From positions 699,501 to 763,500 of the forward strand of contig JACGZH010000003.1 in assembly GCA_014706385.1 (NCBI GenBank): DNA of 64,000 nucleotides, in the 5' to 3' direction. The translations under genes and the position numbers were made by a program. This document shows positions 63,445 through 64,000 of the stretch, piece by piece; within the stretch, counting starts at the first letter, position 1, and every line of letters starts with the position of its first letter. The DNA comes from Phaffia rhodozyma (lineage: Eukaryota; Basidiomycota; Tremellomycetes; Cystofilobasidiales; Mrakiaceae). Under the pieces are notes generated by a model. That model did not search any database. It had not been told where the DNA came from and saw nothing but the letters and a program-made list of their open reading frames with translations.

Positions 63445-64000
63445 TCATAATTTGAGGAACGAGCCATCTTGCCTTGCGTTCTCCCCTCCAGGTTGACCTT
63501 CTCGACGACCCTTCTTGTCAAACTTCTTGGCATCCTTGCCAATAACGGTAATCTAGAAGCATTAAGAAGAAAGGGAAGTAGCCGTTTGAGCGGCGTGTTC
63601 ATCAGTATATGAGATGTGAGACAGAGATTATGGTTTGACGTGGAAACGATACGCACTCCTCTGCCTTCCTTAACCAGCGTTCTGAGAGCCTCGTCCTTTG
63701 ATTTCTTATCCCCGCCCTTTCCTCCAATTCTCTTTCCAGCATGCTTGAATTTCTCGAAAGAATCTGCCTTTCCAACAAGCATTTCTCTCTGCTTTCGCTT
63801 CCGCTTCTTGTCCTTTTCTCGGGCAGCTTGTTTCTCTGCCGGAGTCATTTCGGACTTTGCACGTAGGTCGGAAGCTGAAGGAGGTTGGAAAACCTCTTCG
63901 GGTGCAAGCAGATGAGAAGCACGTTGTGTTGGTGGCAGAGCAGATTCGAGAGAAAGAGAAGCAACGTTGGAAATAGTCTTGATTTGCGCTTTGGGCTATA
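63445..64000 (-). CDS. MPP10: U3 snoRNP protein Mpp10, C-terminal part (cut by window edge)
   Basis: Component of the small-subunit processome that matures 18S rRNA in the nucleolus. Only the C-terminus is inside the window. Minus-strand exons give KAQIKTISNVASLSLESALP, HLLAPEEVFQPPSASDLRAK, SEMTPAEKQAAREKDKKRKR and KFKHAGKRIGGKGG. After an intron at about 63552-63650 they give ITVIGKDAKKFDKKGRR and the family-typical ending DGSFLKL, with a stop at 63445. The LLAPEE motif, the basic TPAEKQ helix and the LKL terminus are characteristic of Mpp10. The start and acidic N-terminal half lie beyond the right edge. Confidence 0.88.

Overview
The window is nuclear DNA from an intron-dense fungus. Nearly every gene is cut by many short introns (about 50-120 bases, GTNNGT/GTAAGT donors, CAG or TAG acceptors). 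The gene repertoire (an RNA-decay Upf1 that still has an SQ-rich tail, a USP7/Ubp15 deubiquitinase, a Tok1-type potassium channel, a BAH-PHD chromatin protein, a Yhm2 carrier) fits a basidiomycete yeast. The intron density suggests a tremellomycete such as the Phaffia/Cystofilobasidiales group, but the species call is inference. I saw no transposons, rRNA, convincing tRNA or CRISPR arrays.

Layout, left to right: MET2 (-, truncated by the left edge); UPF1 (+); USP7/UBP15 (-); a possible small membrane-protein gene near 12.2-12.5 kb (+); VPS54 (+); ALG2 (-); a class I ubiquitin-conjugating enzyme (+); two divergent genes for PPR-like, probably mitochondrial proteins (- and +); YHM2 mitochondrial carrier (-); LSM1 (-); an unresolved spliced unit near 33.2-33.6 kb (-); a TOK1-type two-pore K+ channel (-); a Prx5/Ahp1-type peroxiredoxin (+); a BAH plus PHD chromatin protein (-); a flavin amine/polyamine oxidase (+); ARL1 (-); a DH-PH RhoGEF (+); an MDM35/TRIAP1-type twin CX9C protein (+); a synaptojanin/Inp5-type inositol polyphosphate 5-phosphatase (+); a 1550-residue Ser/Pro-rich protein of unknown function (+); and MPP10 (-, truncated by the right edge).

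This is ordinary housekeeping chromosome, not a biosynthetic or defence cluster. Loose themes recur: mRNA quality control and decay (UPF1, LSM1), the ubiquitin system (USP7, E2), Golgi/endosome traffic (VPS54, ARL1, 5-phosphatase, ALG2), mitochondria (two PPR-like proteins, YHM2, MDM35) and polarity signalling (RhoGEF). The less ordinary observations are start-codon-only first exons in UPF1 and USP7, an 8-base internal exon in the E2 gene, a GC-AG intron in UPF1, a TCACGTGA palindrome in three intergenic promoter regions, a PHD finger split by about 220 residues, a 5-phosphatase domain interrupted by three long disordered inserts, and two unassigned spliced loci.

Exon boundaries were placed by eye from splice signals, reading-frame continuity and remembered family conservation. 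Where I summed exon lengths and got a whole number of codons (UPF1, VPS54, the plus-strand PPR-like gene, the 1550-residue protein) the models are firmer than elsewhere.
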